Notes: generated by a model not told the origin, from the sequence alone. Counted from the first letter of the stretch, positions 10,701 to 24,494 are shown. The stretch: 64,000 nt of DNA from Micropterix aruncella (GCA_944548615.1 OX155963.1:25677336-25741335); one strand, 5' to 3'. Program-made: numbers and translations.

Positions 10701-12008
10701 AATGTCGTTTTCGGGGTGTTTATTCTTTTGTCAGATTGCTATCTTTCAACATTTTAGCTAAATTCCACGTTTAAGTCATGAAAAAATGACGTCTATGCGG
10801 CCGCCATTTTGCTTTGTCATTTTGGCGTTTCGGTCGAAATTCAGCAAAGTTGTTAAAATATGCACAAAATTTCCAAATTAAAAACAAAACAAATCAAATT
10901 CAACAATCATTAGGTACGACCGCTACATGGCGCATCACGCTTAACTCTTTTATAGCATTTTTTAAAAAAACGGTTGTCTGTAAAGTCGGTTTACTGACGA
11001 TAGTTGAACGTGACAACGTCATAAGAAAATACTGATGGAATGGTTGCATTTGAAGCAGTTTCATTTAAGATTCTGATATTGTTTATTACAAACACCCAAA
11101 AATATATGCTTTTATACTCACCGATTTGACTACAACATGTAAATGTATTATTGTATAGTAGTATAATTGTATAATTGTTTATCGTTTAAAGTTTATTGTT
11201 TTTTTAATTTGAAAGTTTGAAATCTCAAACTGTTAAATAACGGTTTAGAAAGCGTTTGAGCACGCTGCGCCATCTAGCGGTAGGTAATACGTCTTAAATA
11301 AACAATATCAGCGACATTTTACCAGCCGCTAGATAGCGCATCGTAATGATAGCTTTTCATACTTTTTTTAAATAATAAAAGTTGCTTACTTCGTTGCACT
11401 TCGTTGTACCCACAAGAAAATTGTCCGTTCAGTACTAACATTCCGTATATCAAGAATACATATAAAATTATGTCAAGAATTTAAATCAATCTAGTGATTT
11501 TCATTCGTACTATTTTAGACTGAGGTTAGTAAATAATTCTTGTCGCAACCGGTAGATGGCAGCATTTATATTGAATAATAAATATAATAAATGGAACGCC
11601 TCAGAGCGAGGTAACGCCGCATGAGTCATGTTTTTTCGTGCGTGCAGCCGGTTCCATCGAATTATAAGACGTTGTCACGTCAAAAACATATTTTTTTAAA
11701 TAAAAGTTACTTATTGGCTCATACCGATTCACCCAATGCAAATATGTCACGAATAAAAAACTCACTTTGTATACAGCTTATCTTTGTACCTACTCACCTA
11801 TTATCTTGTTTTTTTCTAGTGTTTGGGTAGGTAAGTACCTACTCTACGGCTATGGATCCATGACGTAGATTAAAAAAAAAACTTTTAATAAATTTTTTTA
11901 TATTCATTAAAATAAGTCAAGGAGTAGGTTTTTTAAAGAAAAATAGCACAGAAAATTGATTACCTCCGAAACTATAGATTTTTGCACAGATGTAAACATG
12001 GCTGTATT
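10701..12008. other. Unassigned AT-rich DNA with an inverted repeat
   Basis: GCGCCATCTAGCGG (11267-11280) and CCGCTAGATAGCGC (11326-11339) are a 14-bp inverted repeat with one mismatch. No coding signature was found; open frames of up to ~75 codons look random. Confidence 0.4.
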
Positions 12009-12440
12009 CACTGAGAAAAATATTGGATTGATTGTTACATTACCATTTTGTTATTACGCTTTTATACAGAATAACGACGTTTCAATCGTAATTTTGTTGA
12101 AACTCTATTTCTGGATTATATGTAACAACATTGTCCTTGCGGTCAATACGGAAATATGTTTTAATAAATCATGCATATTAATATTCTAGCATATCCAAAA
12201 TAAGGCGAAATCGCACAACCAATAAGACCAAGAAGGTCTGTATCTGGCTGGGCTGTGTTATACCTACTTTGTTTGTTGACGCTCAAACTGACGTATTTGA
12301 TTTAAATTTTCACTGTTTTTTTACACTAATTAAAACTTAAAATAAAAAGTAGAAAAAATGCATGCAATTAAAACTAAAAAAAAAACTTTACATTATATAA
12401 ATTTAAGTAGCAATAAATCCAATATTTCTCTCAGTGTACA
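12009..12440. mobile_element. rH TIR element, copy 1 (fold-back form)
   Basis: The left end CACTGAGAAAAATATTGG and the right end CCAATATTTCTCTCAGTG are inverted repeats. Both ends correspond to the right end of rH at 50526, so this copy is a fold-back version. A TA follows the right end. Non-coding. Confidence 0.7.
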
Positions 12441-13105
12441 ACATCCTTAAAAGTATCTATCGTGGTACAAATAACCCTGTAGATTCGCGCATTAGTCTTT
12501 GAGCCATATATCTTCCTCAGGTTTCTGCTTTGTTCGGGTTCCATGCCCACAGGACGGACTTTTTAAAAGTATTTTTTTAGCGTGTCTCCTGTCTCCGGGT
12601 TCACTCAAGAGCCTTCGCCTTCTGTAGAATCCTTTAAAGCTCGGCATAAACAATACTACCTCTCTCCGATGTAGATAATCAGTTCTTGTCCTTGGTCTCT
12701 CAGTCTGCAGTCTCATTGGTACCTACTTACTAAAGAAATATATATGTTATTTAATTTTGAGGGGGGGATCAACCCCCCTTGGCTACGGCCTTGTGAGATA
12801 GTAAAACCTAATTATAAAAATGAGTAAAAAAATGTAAAATAAAATATGAGATGAATGATATAAAATTGTTAACCATAGCGTAATCATAATTAAAAAAATA
12901 GGTACAAATAAAAAGTATTTAAGTTATCATAATTGCTTAAAAATAGAGTCCCGAATTATAAAAATTTAAAATAAGTAAAAAAATAAAAGAAAGTTTCGCA
13001 ATGCTAAAAGCTTACTTATAATAAAAACCAATGATGTCATGAGAATATAAATACCATAAAACCGCTGTTTTTACAAATTTTCATTTTTAACCATTACATA
13101 CATAG
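12441..13105. other. Unassigned sequence
   Basis: The 12490-12720 patch is less AT-rich, with a 74-codon minus-strand open frame of no recognisable family. A short palindrome GGGGGGATCAACCCCCC lies near 12760-12780. Confidence 0.35.
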
Positions 13106-13840
13106 GTACCATTCAGGTGCGTAGCTACCGCCGTATCTGCCGCATCAATTATACGGGGCCCCTGGGCCACGGGGGCCCCCAACCTGACCTGACCTGACCT
13201 GGCGACCTGAGTAGTAGGTACCTATGTTCGAAATATTACAACCGGTGAAACTCCTGTCTTCTTTAAACGAAGAGATATTAAACGCTTCCGGAAAACTGTC
13301 AGCTAAATACAGTAAAGACATCTCAGTTATTCTTTATGACCAATTAAAGGCTCTAAAAACATGCTGAAATTCAATCTGAAATTCAAAAAAATCATTCCAT
13401 TAGGGATCTCATTGAATTATTGCTGATAAAATTGAATAGTCTTGCATCCAGTTTTCCGGAGGTAATAACAGCATGCTTTTTATTCTTGACCTCTCCAGTT
13501 ACATAGGTACAACTGCAACTGCTGAAAGAAGTTTTTCAAAATTAAAACTGATAAAAAAATATCTAAGAACTTCGATGGGACATGAACGCCTGTCAGACCT
13601 GTCACTATTGTCCATATAGGCAAAAACTTTAGAAAAACTAAAGTCATCATCAGCAATAAATGATTTAATAAATCAGTTTGTTGAAAAAAAGGCAAGTGAC
13701 AAATAGATAATTATGATGAATAAATATTTCTTTTAATTTTATGCAAACATTTTTTTTCTTTTGTGAGAAACAAAACTTTTGCCCCCAAACAAATTTTTAT
13801 ACGGGGCCCCGCCATGGCACGCTACGCCACTGGTACCATT
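13106..13840 (+). mobile_element. hAT transposon remnant with perfect 8-bp TSD
   Basis: The element (13114-13832, 719 bp) begins CAGGTGCGTAGC and ends GCTACGCCACTG, the usual CA..TG hAT termini. Its flanks are identical 8-bp copies GTACCATT at 13106-13113 and 13833-13840. The interior keeps the end of a transposase gene and a short (CCTGA)n run (about 13180-13208). It is an internally deleted, non-autonomous copy. Confidence 0.92.
13440..13710 (+). pseudogene. hAT transposase C-terminal dimerisation domain remnant
   Basis: In one + frame the remnant reads GTTATAERSFSKLKLIKKYL, then RLSDLSLLSI (13508-13616). It continues after an in-frame stop as NDLINQFVEKKA and ends at 13705. The ATAERSFSKLK...LRT..ERL motif is the hallmark of the hAT C-terminal dimerisation domain in ZMYM1/THAP-associated transposases. 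The catalytic core and N-terminus are deleted. Confidence 0.85.
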
Positions 13841-14779
13841 CCATACATAACATTCATTCCATAGATACCTACCTACTTACCTACTGATTTTGTTCTTTGG
13901 ATTTTATAATCAAATAATATAATAGGTAGGTATATCTTATCCAAAGTATTGTGTACTGTCTAAACAACTATTTATAGGGTTTTAAAGAAAATAAACTTGA
14001 TTTGATTTAATTCTAAAAATATAATTAAACCATAAAGAAAATCGACTCCAAAAAATCCAAATACGGTTTATTATATTTTTTTTTGTCATTTCCTTTTATA
14101 TAAGATTATTTTAAATGAAATGAACTGAGTCGATAATTATTTTTAAAGCTTTTTTGATTTAGACCATCATTACCGAGCAAAAATGCTGAATATATGGAAG
14201 TTGAATATAAAAGATGTTTGCCTATGTAGCAAAGTCTAAACCGAAATCTTTCGGAACATTTTTAACCCAGTCTTTTGTGTAAAATTAATCTACCGTAGAA
14301 AAAAAAGACATCATAATATCAATAGGTACCTAACACAAAAAATTAAATGATTAAAAAATCTTTTTTTTTTGTAATTTTCTTTATTAGTTTAGTTTGATTC
14401 TTTCATGTACCTACAGAACCTTATCCTGTATATGTAGGTACGCTTATCTCCTTATTTAAGACCGCTTTTTACAGTCCTAATGTTTTGCAAGTCGAGCTTG
14501 AAAAGGTATCTTGTCTCTCAATAAGTTTATTCGCAAGAAAACAGTTTCGTAGCAAGCAAGAAACCATCTGCAACAGCGCGAGTGAGACAGCATGCTTTCT
14601 CCCGCTTGACTCCGCCCATTCGGCCCAAGCCCCGCCTTACGGCTTCGCACCTCCAGCAAACGGCAGCCAAATTAAACTATTAAAAGAATTTATATAATTT
14701 TTCGAAAATATATATAATACAATAAAAGAAAATATAAAATTAATATTTTTTTGTAACGGTTTCAAAAAATAAAGGAAAA
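13841..14779. other. Unassigned AT-rich DNA
   Basis: No coding signature. A moderately GC-rich patch is at 14570-14670. Confidence 0.4.
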
Positions 14780-15362
14780 TGGGTTGGAAGGGGACGGGCG
14801 ATTGCCGCGGCGCACCGCGATACGCTAGAGCGAGACAACAGCGCGTCGCGCAGCTCCCCGAAATCACGAGCGCTCTATCACGTGATTGCTATTAAATCAA
14901 GCGTTTGGCTAAAAATCGCCCCCTCCGCCTGTCTGCGCGCGGCCGCGCCGTTTCCGCCCTTTTGCACGGCGTCCCTCGGATCAAATTCGCTCGCCGCGGG
15001 GACGAAATCTAATATTATATACGACGTTATGTGTTTGCGGCGCCGTAATGCACGTAATGACGGTAGTTATACTGCGGTCGCCGCGCGGTTCAGCCGCGTC
15101 TGTCGTCGGATTGCGGATTGTCTATGCCCATTGTTGCAAAAGCGCGGGAAATTGACGCGAACGGGAAACGCGGCTCCTCGGACATCCGGTGTCCATTTTG
15201 AAAAGTGTACAATGTCGCCATTGAAAATTATGCAAAGTGTGTTTAATTAATATTAAATTGGATATTATAAGACACGGCTAATTTTTGGACTTTTCTGTTG
15301 TTGTGTGACGGGCTTTATACCCGTCAATTTTCGCTGTCAAAATATATTCAGACGGAAATAAG
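14780..15362 (+). promoter_or_regulatory. Candidate CpG-rich promoter and 5' UTR exon
   Basis: 14790-15200 is strongly CpG-rich (for example CGCGCGGCCGCGCCG and GGTCGCCGCGCGG) in an AT-rich setting. It ends downstream at GACGGAAATAAG, immediately followed by GTAAGA at 15363, a strong splice-donor consensus. It contains only small upstream ATG frames and no obvious protein. This combination fits a promoter plus non-coding first exon on the + strand. An open frame from about 14882 to 15250 has no recognisable domain. No TATA box or start site could be placed with confidence. Confidence 0.4.
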
Positions 15363-17083
15363 GTAAGACCTTTTTGCTTGCTAATTTAAATATATATATT
15401 ATATTAAATACCTATACTTTACTTTGCTTTTGGTTATAATAACTATTTAATGTATGTAGGTAGATAAAAATAAGAATAAGAATAATTTTATTTCTGAAAT
15501 GAAGTGCTTGAAAAGGTGATAAACAAAGTTCGCCTAAATAGGATGAAGCCCGTACCAAGCTAGACTCGACTATGTTAGTTGTAAAATTGTAATTTGTGAA
15601 TTGTGCGCACGCTTATCAATGTAATATAGGTAAGTAAGAAAAGGAAAAAAATATCTAATAGCTCTAATATATAAGCACGTCAAGAGTGTTTTTAATCTAG
15701 ATAGGTATCTAAATAATGTGTAAAAATACCTAATACTTCATAATCAAGAAAGATAATAATAATTATTACAAAAATGACTAATAATAAATAATACTAAAAT
15801 AACAATAATAATACAATTAAATTAAATTAAAATAATAGTTAGGTACTTAGTCAGTAAATAATAAAGAAAAAATAACCTTGAAGAAATAAATAAAAAGGGT
15901 ATTAAATAATCAGGTTGAATAGTCTGGTTCATCGTCCATAAATAATAGAGAAATATTATAATAATAATCCTAGAAGCGATAGATAAAAATATAAAAAAAT
16001 AATAGTTAGGTATGTTATGTACCTATATTATGTAAGTGTCTAGATATTGAAAAACTCAATATTTCATGAAAGGTTACGAAATGGAAAATTTTATTCTCAG
16101 AAAGTTTTCTTGTAATTTAAAAAATATTGCCAAACAATCACGCATGTATATTTATATGTATTATGTACCTTCCTATATTTACTTCGCTAATAAAAACGGC
16201 TCATGTTTATTTTTTTATTAAATTCACTTTTTAATGGAATAATATTTTATGAGTTTAAATAGTCATTCTAAGCCAAAATGGCTTCTGCTACATTATTCCA
16301 TCCACTAGATTTAAAAATATAAAAAATGTGTTTGCTATAAAAAGGACATGTCCAGTATTTTTGCTTTATTTGGATTATATTTCTAAATAAAATATATGTT
16401 AGTAGGTACCTACCTGTGTTCATTTTATTTTAGAGATTACAAATATTTATTTTATATATGTTAGATCAGATCATACAACCAAAAAACATTTTTTTCATAA
16501 TGTATGGTTATGATATAAATATTTGCAAATTAATAATAACGCTATTTACTCATATTTTTTCGACCTACGAGCAGATTGATTATATGTAAATCGAGAAATA
16601 TGTTTACAAAATTTGCCCCAATTTGCCTTCCTATATTTTTAGACAAATCCAAAATTAGTCATCATATTTTGTAGACATAAATTACAACAATTTCCGATAT
16701 TTCAAAATTTTGCAATATTTTCAGTCAAAGTTCTCCGATAATTTCACAAGTTATCATATGGATATAGTAGGTACTAATAACCAATTGGAATTATTTGAGA
16801 ATTTCACTAACTATCATATGGACAGTAAGTAATAAATATAATTTAAAAAATACGAGTGGTAATAAAGTAGGTATTATTATTAATAAAAGCCAATCGCCAA
16901 TAGTTACAAACAAATTCACAATGATATAATAGTCAATAATAGAAAGAATTAGGAAAAAATCAAGAAGGTCAAGACAAGTAAGAAAATTCGATATTGTCAA
17001 AATGCTTAATCCAAACAATTGGGTTTTTAATTATAACACACGGTTTCTTTTTCTGCTAGTGAACCTCTCCATGGCTCCTGATG
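15363..17083. other. AT-rich, repeat-poor DNA
   Basis: Long stretch of A/T-rich sequence with many TAATAATA-like runs. 15485-15570 weakly resembles the rJ LINE tail (CCGTACCAAG...). No genes seen. Confidence 0.5.
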
Positions 17084-17175
17084 CATATAAAAACGGATTT
17101 ACCGCGTGATATTTGTAACACCCGACGTTTCGGTGATGTTGCAACCGTTTTCCAGGGTAGACTGGACAAAATGAA
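17084..17175 (+). repeat. rD repeat fragment
   Basis: AAAACGGATTTACCGCGTGA and ACACCCGACGTTTCGGTGAT match the left arm of rD at 55326-55405. Single arm only. Confidence 0.8.
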
Positions 17176-17394
17176 ATGCTATGATTCTATTTAAATATGC
17201 TATGATTTTTAACTCTTTTTATCTAGGTGCATTGCAGGTACAATTAAATTAAACAAACACATATTTTTTAATTAATAGTTGATTTAACAATATATTTTGG
17301 ATTGACATTTTGTATTTTCTCCTCGATTAAACAATTTGGGTACGACAACAATTAAGTTCTTTTGTATCTGTTTCACTGGTAATAAATACCTGGA

Positions 17395-18160
17395 CTTATT
17401 GGAATAATAATAAATTTATTTATTTATTTACTTATTTAAGAATTAATTACTATACAACATTGATTTGCTTACAAAAATAACAGGAAACGAATGTCAAAAC
17501 CTTAACCTTTTGCTTATTTGATTCTATCACCCAACTGGGACTAGCCCGTTCTTGGGTGGATAGGACTCTAATATTACAATCAATTATGTGCAAGTTTTAG
17601 TTAAAAGTTAATAACACCAAATTGCCCTAAAATGTTTCAAAAAAATGATTCAAAAATGTTAAAATGCTTAAAAAAAATTAATAATAATAACAAAAAATAT
17701 TAAAAGATAATATAACAAATAAAATGCAATTCCATTATATAATCGGCAATAAATATAATATAAAATTCGATTAAATAATATAAATAAAGTTATATGTGAG
17801 AAAAAAAAGAAACAGTCATTAATATTTACAATATGTTAAGTACCTAATATAGAATGAAATATAAAAATACATAGTAAAAAAAGTACAATTCATTGTTAAA
17901 ATAATATACCCTATAACAAAGTCAAATAATTTTTGGTTGTTGGTTCAATGTTAAAATATACTCCAAGGAAGTACATACATGTTTAAAAATATGTTTATAA
18001 TTTCTACACCTAAGTTTTATTAAACTATTATTTCTAATATTTGATGTATGGTTAGACTGTCATGATTCGATAACCATTTCTTTAATTTATATTTGAATTC
18101 CCTAAATGTCAAATTCATTTTTATTTTTATATTGATCAGATATAATAAAAACAAATATTA
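17395..18160 (-). mobile_element. CR1-like LINE 3' end (rF), minus strand
   Basis: Matches 27335-28150 and, in reverse, 25600-26445. It begins with a TTTATTTATTTA tail (the element 3' end) and has CACCCAACTGGGACTAGCCC. Near 18000-18160 it contains the reversed end of the coding region (ATGGTTAGACTGTCATGATT and CGATAACCATTTCTTTAA). 5'-truncated copy. Confidence 0.75.
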
Positions 18161-18454
18161 ATATTAACCCTTCATTTCAATTATTATTCAACCCGCACAT
18201 TTCCATTCACTATTTCACTATTGATTTGTCGTTGATTGCAATACAATGCGATCGAACCAGATCGAATGGGTTAATATTGTGTTGAGCGATAAAATGACAA
18301 ATAACCCTTTGGTGGCGCGTGTCTGTTGATTCGAAACGCGCCCGACGGGGTCTTCATTAACCCATTCAAATGAAATACTAAATATGCGGGTTTCATCGGT
18401 ACTTATAGGAGCGAATAAGAGATGTTATTACCTTAAATTTAATAAATCATCATT

Positions 18455-18735
18455 AGTGATGCGCTTGCTAGAGTTGCGAAGGTAACGAATCTAGGAATTC
18501 TCTTTGATTCTCAGCTTACGTTTAAGTAGCTCACCACTGATTTGTCTAAGTCCACTTTTAAGTACCTAACTAAGTTTCGTTATTTGTAATCAATTCCTTA
18601 GCCTACCTTACACACAGCCAGCCTAGCCTCCACAGCCTACCTTAGTACAGGCGAGACCTACTTAGGGTGGTTTTGAAACTAAAATATGTGTAACTTTATA
18701 GATTTAATAAAGAATTTTGAATTTGAATTTCCGCA
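18455..18735 (+). pseudogene. Non-LTR reverse transcriptase fragment and 3' tail
   Basis: 18473-18525 reads VAKVTNLGILFDSQLTFK, the conserved segment just after the RT catalytic domain in Jockey/CR1-type LINEs (V-x-N-LG-V/I-x-x-D-x-x-L-x-F). A stop follows and the frame degrades. About 130 bp later comes an AATAAAG signal and a GAATTT-repeat tail ending near 18733. A short 5'-truncated copy. Confidence 0.7.
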
Positions 18736-19797
<1,062 letters not shown>

Positions 19798-19986
19798 TTT
19801 TGATGATTTCATACTTTTTTATATGGGATTTATAATGAAACAAATTTCTCTCTGATGTTTTTTGTTAATTTAATGAATTATAATGATATATAAATTTATA
19901 TTAGGTAAAGATAATTAGTTTGCATCTTTATTTCCAAACACATATTCAAAATGTTAGATTTGGAAGTCACAGGGAATTTTTTTCGT

Positions 19987-20632
19987 AACCTACATCTCTG
20001 TTCGCAAGTCAAAGACAACCAACCAATCTCGTTTAAATATATAGCCATCCCTACTTCAAACAAGGGACCCCTTTCTCCACTATATACTATGTACGTAAGT
20101 GGCTTTTATTATTATTTTCTCCATAATCATCCGTCTAATCAATTCTATAAAGAATATACACAAAAAACTATCAAATATTAAAAAATATTTACTTTTTACA
20201 TATTTACTTTTTATTCACTGTAAATACACCATTTATGTTAATATAAACTTTCCAAATAATTGGAAAGAGCTGAGTGCTTCCTTTCATATAGATAAGGGCA
20301 TATCACGCTATTAATTTTAAGGTTTGGCTGACTACTTTTGATCGCAGCTTCTTTATAACCACTTTTTGAAAATAAAGAAGAAAATTCGAAATTTTAAATT
20401 TTTCACCTGTCACCTGTCATCTAGTTTTTAAGAAGACGGCATAAGCCGACAAAAACAAGTATTTCATTGTGTTTTTGCTCGAATTAAGATCTAGTCGAGT
20501 GATTTTATTATTTAGGAAGGATGGTTGCTTAGTTTAGAGATTGGTTGTTTGAAGGGTGAGTGTTTCTAGATTAAAAAGGCCTTGTAAACCTACATCTCTG
20601 TTCGCAAGTCAAAGACAACCAACCAATCTCGT
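19987..20632 (+). repeat. Two identical 46-bp copies 600 bp apart
   Basis: 19987-20032 and 20587-20632 are identical over 46 bp (AACCTACATCTCTGTTCGCA ... ACCAACCAATCTCGT). An inverted short match GAGATTGGTTG lies at about 20537. The segment between is AT-rich and non-coding. The pair lies between two (AT)n arrays. Confidence 0.95.
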
Positions 20633-20641
20633 CCTAATTCA

Positions 20642-20869
<228 letters not shown>

Positions 20870-20917
20870 ATACACTTTATGGGCAGCCGTCAATAATTAA
20901 ATATATAGGTTTAGTGA

Positions 20918-21340
20918 TTTCGGCCAGATTTCGAGGTCGCTTGCGCGGTCCCGTCTCTTACTTTGCGGTGATTCGGTATCTATCTCGGACCATGGCGTAC
21001 ATTGCCCGCCTACCACTCGGGATAGGGTGGCTGAATTGGTCGTTTTAAGAGCGGTTCCCGTTAGGTTAACAACCAACCCCGCACTATAGGAAACAAAGCA
21101 GTTTCCAGACGCTCCCGGTTATCAGTTAGAATGCTCATGCACGCTGACTCCGCACGGTACTGAAACCGTCGAGGAGCGCAAGAAGAGCGATTCCCAGGGG
21201 AACTGGCTTGCAGGCACAGACTCCTATCCGGGATCACACTCTACGTGAAGGCTACCGGGTGGGTGCTGACCTGGGAGTTAGGCCCACCCTAACACATGGG
21301 CCATAATGGCCCAATTGCACTGGGCCAATTAGCTCTTACT
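20918..21340 (+). repeat. rA repeat, copy 2 (5'-truncated)
   Basis: Matches rA from its middle to near its 3' end: TTCGAGGTCGCTTGCGCGGT, CACTCGGGATAGGGTGG, GGAACTGGC and ACACATGGGCC. The 5' third is missing; an (AT)n array lies just upstream. Confidence 0.85.
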
Positions 21341-22130
21341 TGTCAAATACAGTATGTAAATAATCAAAATATTAGATATATCAGAACAGTTAAAACTGAA
21401 TCTTCCCTAATAGTTTCGACAGTATATTTACGCAAGACTACTGAGAATAGGTCTGATAGCTATCATCTAGATATCCTATGGATATCTGTATTACAAAAAA
21501 AAAGATATATGAATGAATCGAATCAATGAATAACAGACTGCTGTTATAAATTTTTCTCTTTCTAACTTTCTGAAATATCTATTCCCGACAACGTGGCATT
21601 TAAATATTTCACCCGACCGCGTAACATCCCATTAACTTATTTTCATTGGAAGCGACGACTTAGCGAAATCCTTATCCTATATGTATTAAGTAGGAACCCA
21701 AGCCAAGATACGTAAGGAGTAGGCACTAAGGTACATCTAATTTACGCTACTTATTCTCGAGCGGAACCTAAGTAAGTACTTAACCGACGCAGACTTAATT
21801 AAGGCATCGCCGCGTGTTTAAGTTTCCGGCTAAGTAGCTGACTTTATTAGCACACGTTTGCTGACAGTGAGTGTGTGAGTGCGTGTTTGTGTATATGTGT
21901 ATTAATCCATCCATACTTATATACCTACCTTGGTTTCATTATCTTAAATTATAAATAGTATCAAAATATTTTCAGTTATTATTGTTATTGACAATTCTTA
22001 TTAAATTTCTTGATAATAATTAATCGTCGATAATAGTAGAACTATCAAACCACCGAGAAGAACTAAAAAAAAATATGATTTTGTCATCCAATGACTTATA
22101 TATATATATATATATACATGTTTAAAATCG
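21341..22130. other. Unassigned; possible conserved patch
   Basis: 21590-21850 is mixed-composition with homeodomain-like sites (for example CTTAATTAAGG). No coding frame. A short (TA)n tract lies at 22098-22116. Confidence 0.35.
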
Positions 22131-22520
22131 ATGAACGCTTGCTCCTAGTCGGCGGAAGAACCCGTTTGGGCTACGTTCCATTTGATGGCCCTTAGCCAAG
22201 AAACGAATGACGCCGGCCGAGGCGTTAATATTAGAATACATTCTATGGCGAAATTTAAATTTTGTTAGTGTAGCATGTATGTGAGATATTCCAAAAAACA
22301 CTTAAAAAGATTTTGGCCCAACAAGGCATCTGTATAACAAAATTCAGGTCTCTAAATCCAACATTTCGAGATTGAAATATGACTAGTGCGCCCTCTGGTG
22401 GACCGATTTCAACCTCTTGCCATGACCAAATGATGACTGCGTCAAATTTCATCTCAATCATATTAAGCGGTTGGGCGCTAGCGTGTAGGAATACACACAC
22501 ACAGACAGATCCACAGAAGT
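22131..22520 (+). repeat. rE repeat, copy (3' part complete)
   Basis: Shares with 31285-31880 the blocks ACCCGTTTGGGCTACGTTCC, ATTTCGAGATTGAAATATGA and CTTGCCATGACCAAATGATG, and the terminal CACACACACAGACAGA. The structure (GC-rich 5' part, conserved 3' tail rich in CA) suggests a retroposon related to a LINE 3' end. Confidence 0.8.
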
Positions 22521-23372
22521 GAATTCACGACACTTTCCCTTCTCGTCGATTGGTGGACCGGAAAAGTAAAAGAATCTGAATTTCAGTGTTAAAATTAGTT
22601 TCTCAACCAGATTATTGCTTTCTATTTTTTTTATAGAGCGTTTCAGTTTTTTAACTTTTCTATAAAATAAAAGCGCACAAAATATGTCTGGTCTACAAAT
22701 AAGGTGAGACTTTCAAGACTAGGATATTTTCCTTCACTACTATTCAGAGAAACTTAATATGTGTTCTTCCTACAATTTAATTACGGGTTCATATCAAATA
22801 GCGTGCTAATTATTATTATAAGTAACCAAAAGGGAATTTTGGACTTATAATTAAATGCGCTCCGCTAGATGACAGTGTACAACAAAGGGAGTAAGTCTCT
22901 ATGAAATATTAAGGCCCACCGCCGACAGAGGGCATAAGTGCCCCACCCGAACAGCTCCCCCCTCCACCTCTCCCAAACACCCAGTCAAAGCCCGTTTGTG
23001 GAATCCGTAGCTATGATAAATATTGCACAACAGGCGGACGAACTAAACACATTTAATTAGATTTTGAAACTTGCCTTTGAAGTGAAGCGCGATGTGGCGC
23101 TTATTATACCACTGTTGATTAATAATTATATTACTATATAACAAACAATCTAACGCTGATGAAATATTAAAAAACGATAAATTTCATTTTACCGTTGTTA
23201 GGAATTCGCTAACAAACAGATGACATTTGGCTCGATTACGTTTCTTCGTGAACGAATATCGAACAAGAACAATACACGACTGCCGTTACAAAAAGTGAAC
23301 TACTGTATTTTTAATAAATTTTTTGACGGTTTTGTTATAAAATATTTGTGTTTATGTATTTATCGATATAGA
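22521..23372. other. Unassigned; GC-richer patches
   Basis: 22900-23260 contains patches such as GGCCCACCGCCGACAGAGGG, a TAATTAGATTT site and a CCTTTGAAG site. No coding frame. Possibly non-coding regulatory DNA, but nothing proves it. Confidence 0.35.
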
Positions 23373-24485
23373 TAGGGAAACACGAAGTAAGACGGGGACG
23401 CTGTGGAGAAATACGTATAAAAACCACACTGAATTTTACTATCAAAAAACTTAATTAAAAAATAATAATATTGGGGTTTACAATTATACTAATATATGAG
23501 TATTTCACAATTCTCAATTAAAAACTACTTGAATAAAACTTACAAAATAAAATGGCAAACTCCCATCTTGCCCCGTATGCGGGGTAAGATGGAACAAGGG
23601 TCGGGGTAAGATGGGTACATTATTGACAGTAGGAACAGATGTGGCAAACCTCTGGAGTAAGCCAATCGATTGTGAACTCTGGCTAACAGTCGGGGGAGCC
23701 TGGAAGCAGTACTGTTTCCTATAGAGCGGGGGTGGTTGCGGACCTTACGGCGACTGCTCTTGAAATGACCATCGGCTACCCGATCCTGGGTGAACAGCCC
23801 GGCAAAGGACGCTGTGGTCCGCGATAGATTCGGTAAACACTGTTTCACCGCTTCGTAAGGGAGAGGACCGCGCAAGCGACCTCGAACTCGTAACCAATCG
23901 AGAGACCGGAGTAATCTGGTCACAATTGGAAGTAAGGGCGTGAGTGTAGGCCCGCCGGGTAACACTCCTGGCTATCTCGCGGTTAAGGCGTTGGCCTCTT
24001 ACGGGCTTGTGGCGTAGCTAGACGGTGGACTGTTGTGTCCTCAAGTCTTCTGCGCTCACTCCAGGGAGATAGAACGACTAATCATTAAAACTTCCTGAGG
24101 TGACGGGCTCGCCCGCTGTAGTCGACAACCCTAGTTGCCCCAAACGACATTTATTGGTTAAAAAAATACTCACGGATTATCTTGATACTTGGATTGAATA
24201 TTTATTAATTTGAAATATGCGGGACCAGTCGATATGGATGGCGTAAAACGCTCAATCTATACTCGTCCTCAACCCGTTTTGCATCACTGACCAAATGTGC
24301 CAAATATTAAGTCACAATAGTGAAAAACCTTCTGTACGATATTACGCGCAATACGACCGCTCACTGCGTCTGCTCGCGCGATACTGAGAGGCGTAGCGGG
24401 GAAGCGTTCAAACGGCGTAGCGTTTTGAGAAGAGTAGGGGACCCCGTCTTACCTCGTGACCCCGTCTTACCCCCGTGTTCCCCTA
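23373..24485. mobile_element. TA-flanked TIR element, ~1.1 kb, hosting a nested rA
   Basis: The left end AGGGAAACACGAAGTAAGAC (from 23375) and the right end ...GTCTTACCCCCGTGTTCCCC are imperfect terminal inverted repeats with TA on both sides (23373-23374, 24484-24485). The right end carries GACCCCGTCTTAC twice. Related CCCATCTTGCCCCG/GGGTAAGATGG words recur at 23558-23618. TA duplication fits a Tc1/mariner-type non-autonomous element. An rA copy occupies about 23645-24134. Confidence 0.7.
23645..24134 (-). repeat. rA repeat, copy 3, nested
   Basis: Reverse-oriented rA with the 5' end preserved (reverse complement TGTCGACTACAGCGGGCGAG, near 24134). It contains CGGTGGTCGCGATAGATTCG-like and GAGAGACCGGAGTAATCTGG blocks. 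A 141-codon minus-strand open frame spans part of it (to 23540) but has no recognisable domain. Confidence 0.88.
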
Positions 24486-24494
24486 CATACACAT

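Noticed and set aside
14882..15250. 122-codon open frame in the CpG island
   Set aside because: GC-rich sequence has few stops by composition, and there is no recognised domain or good start context; kept only as promoter/5' exon candidate.
18170..18440. TIR element suggested by GAATGGGTTAAT/ATTAACCCATTC and CCCGCA/TGCGGG pairs
   Set aside because: Pairs are short and irregularly spaced; no boundary or duplication could be read.
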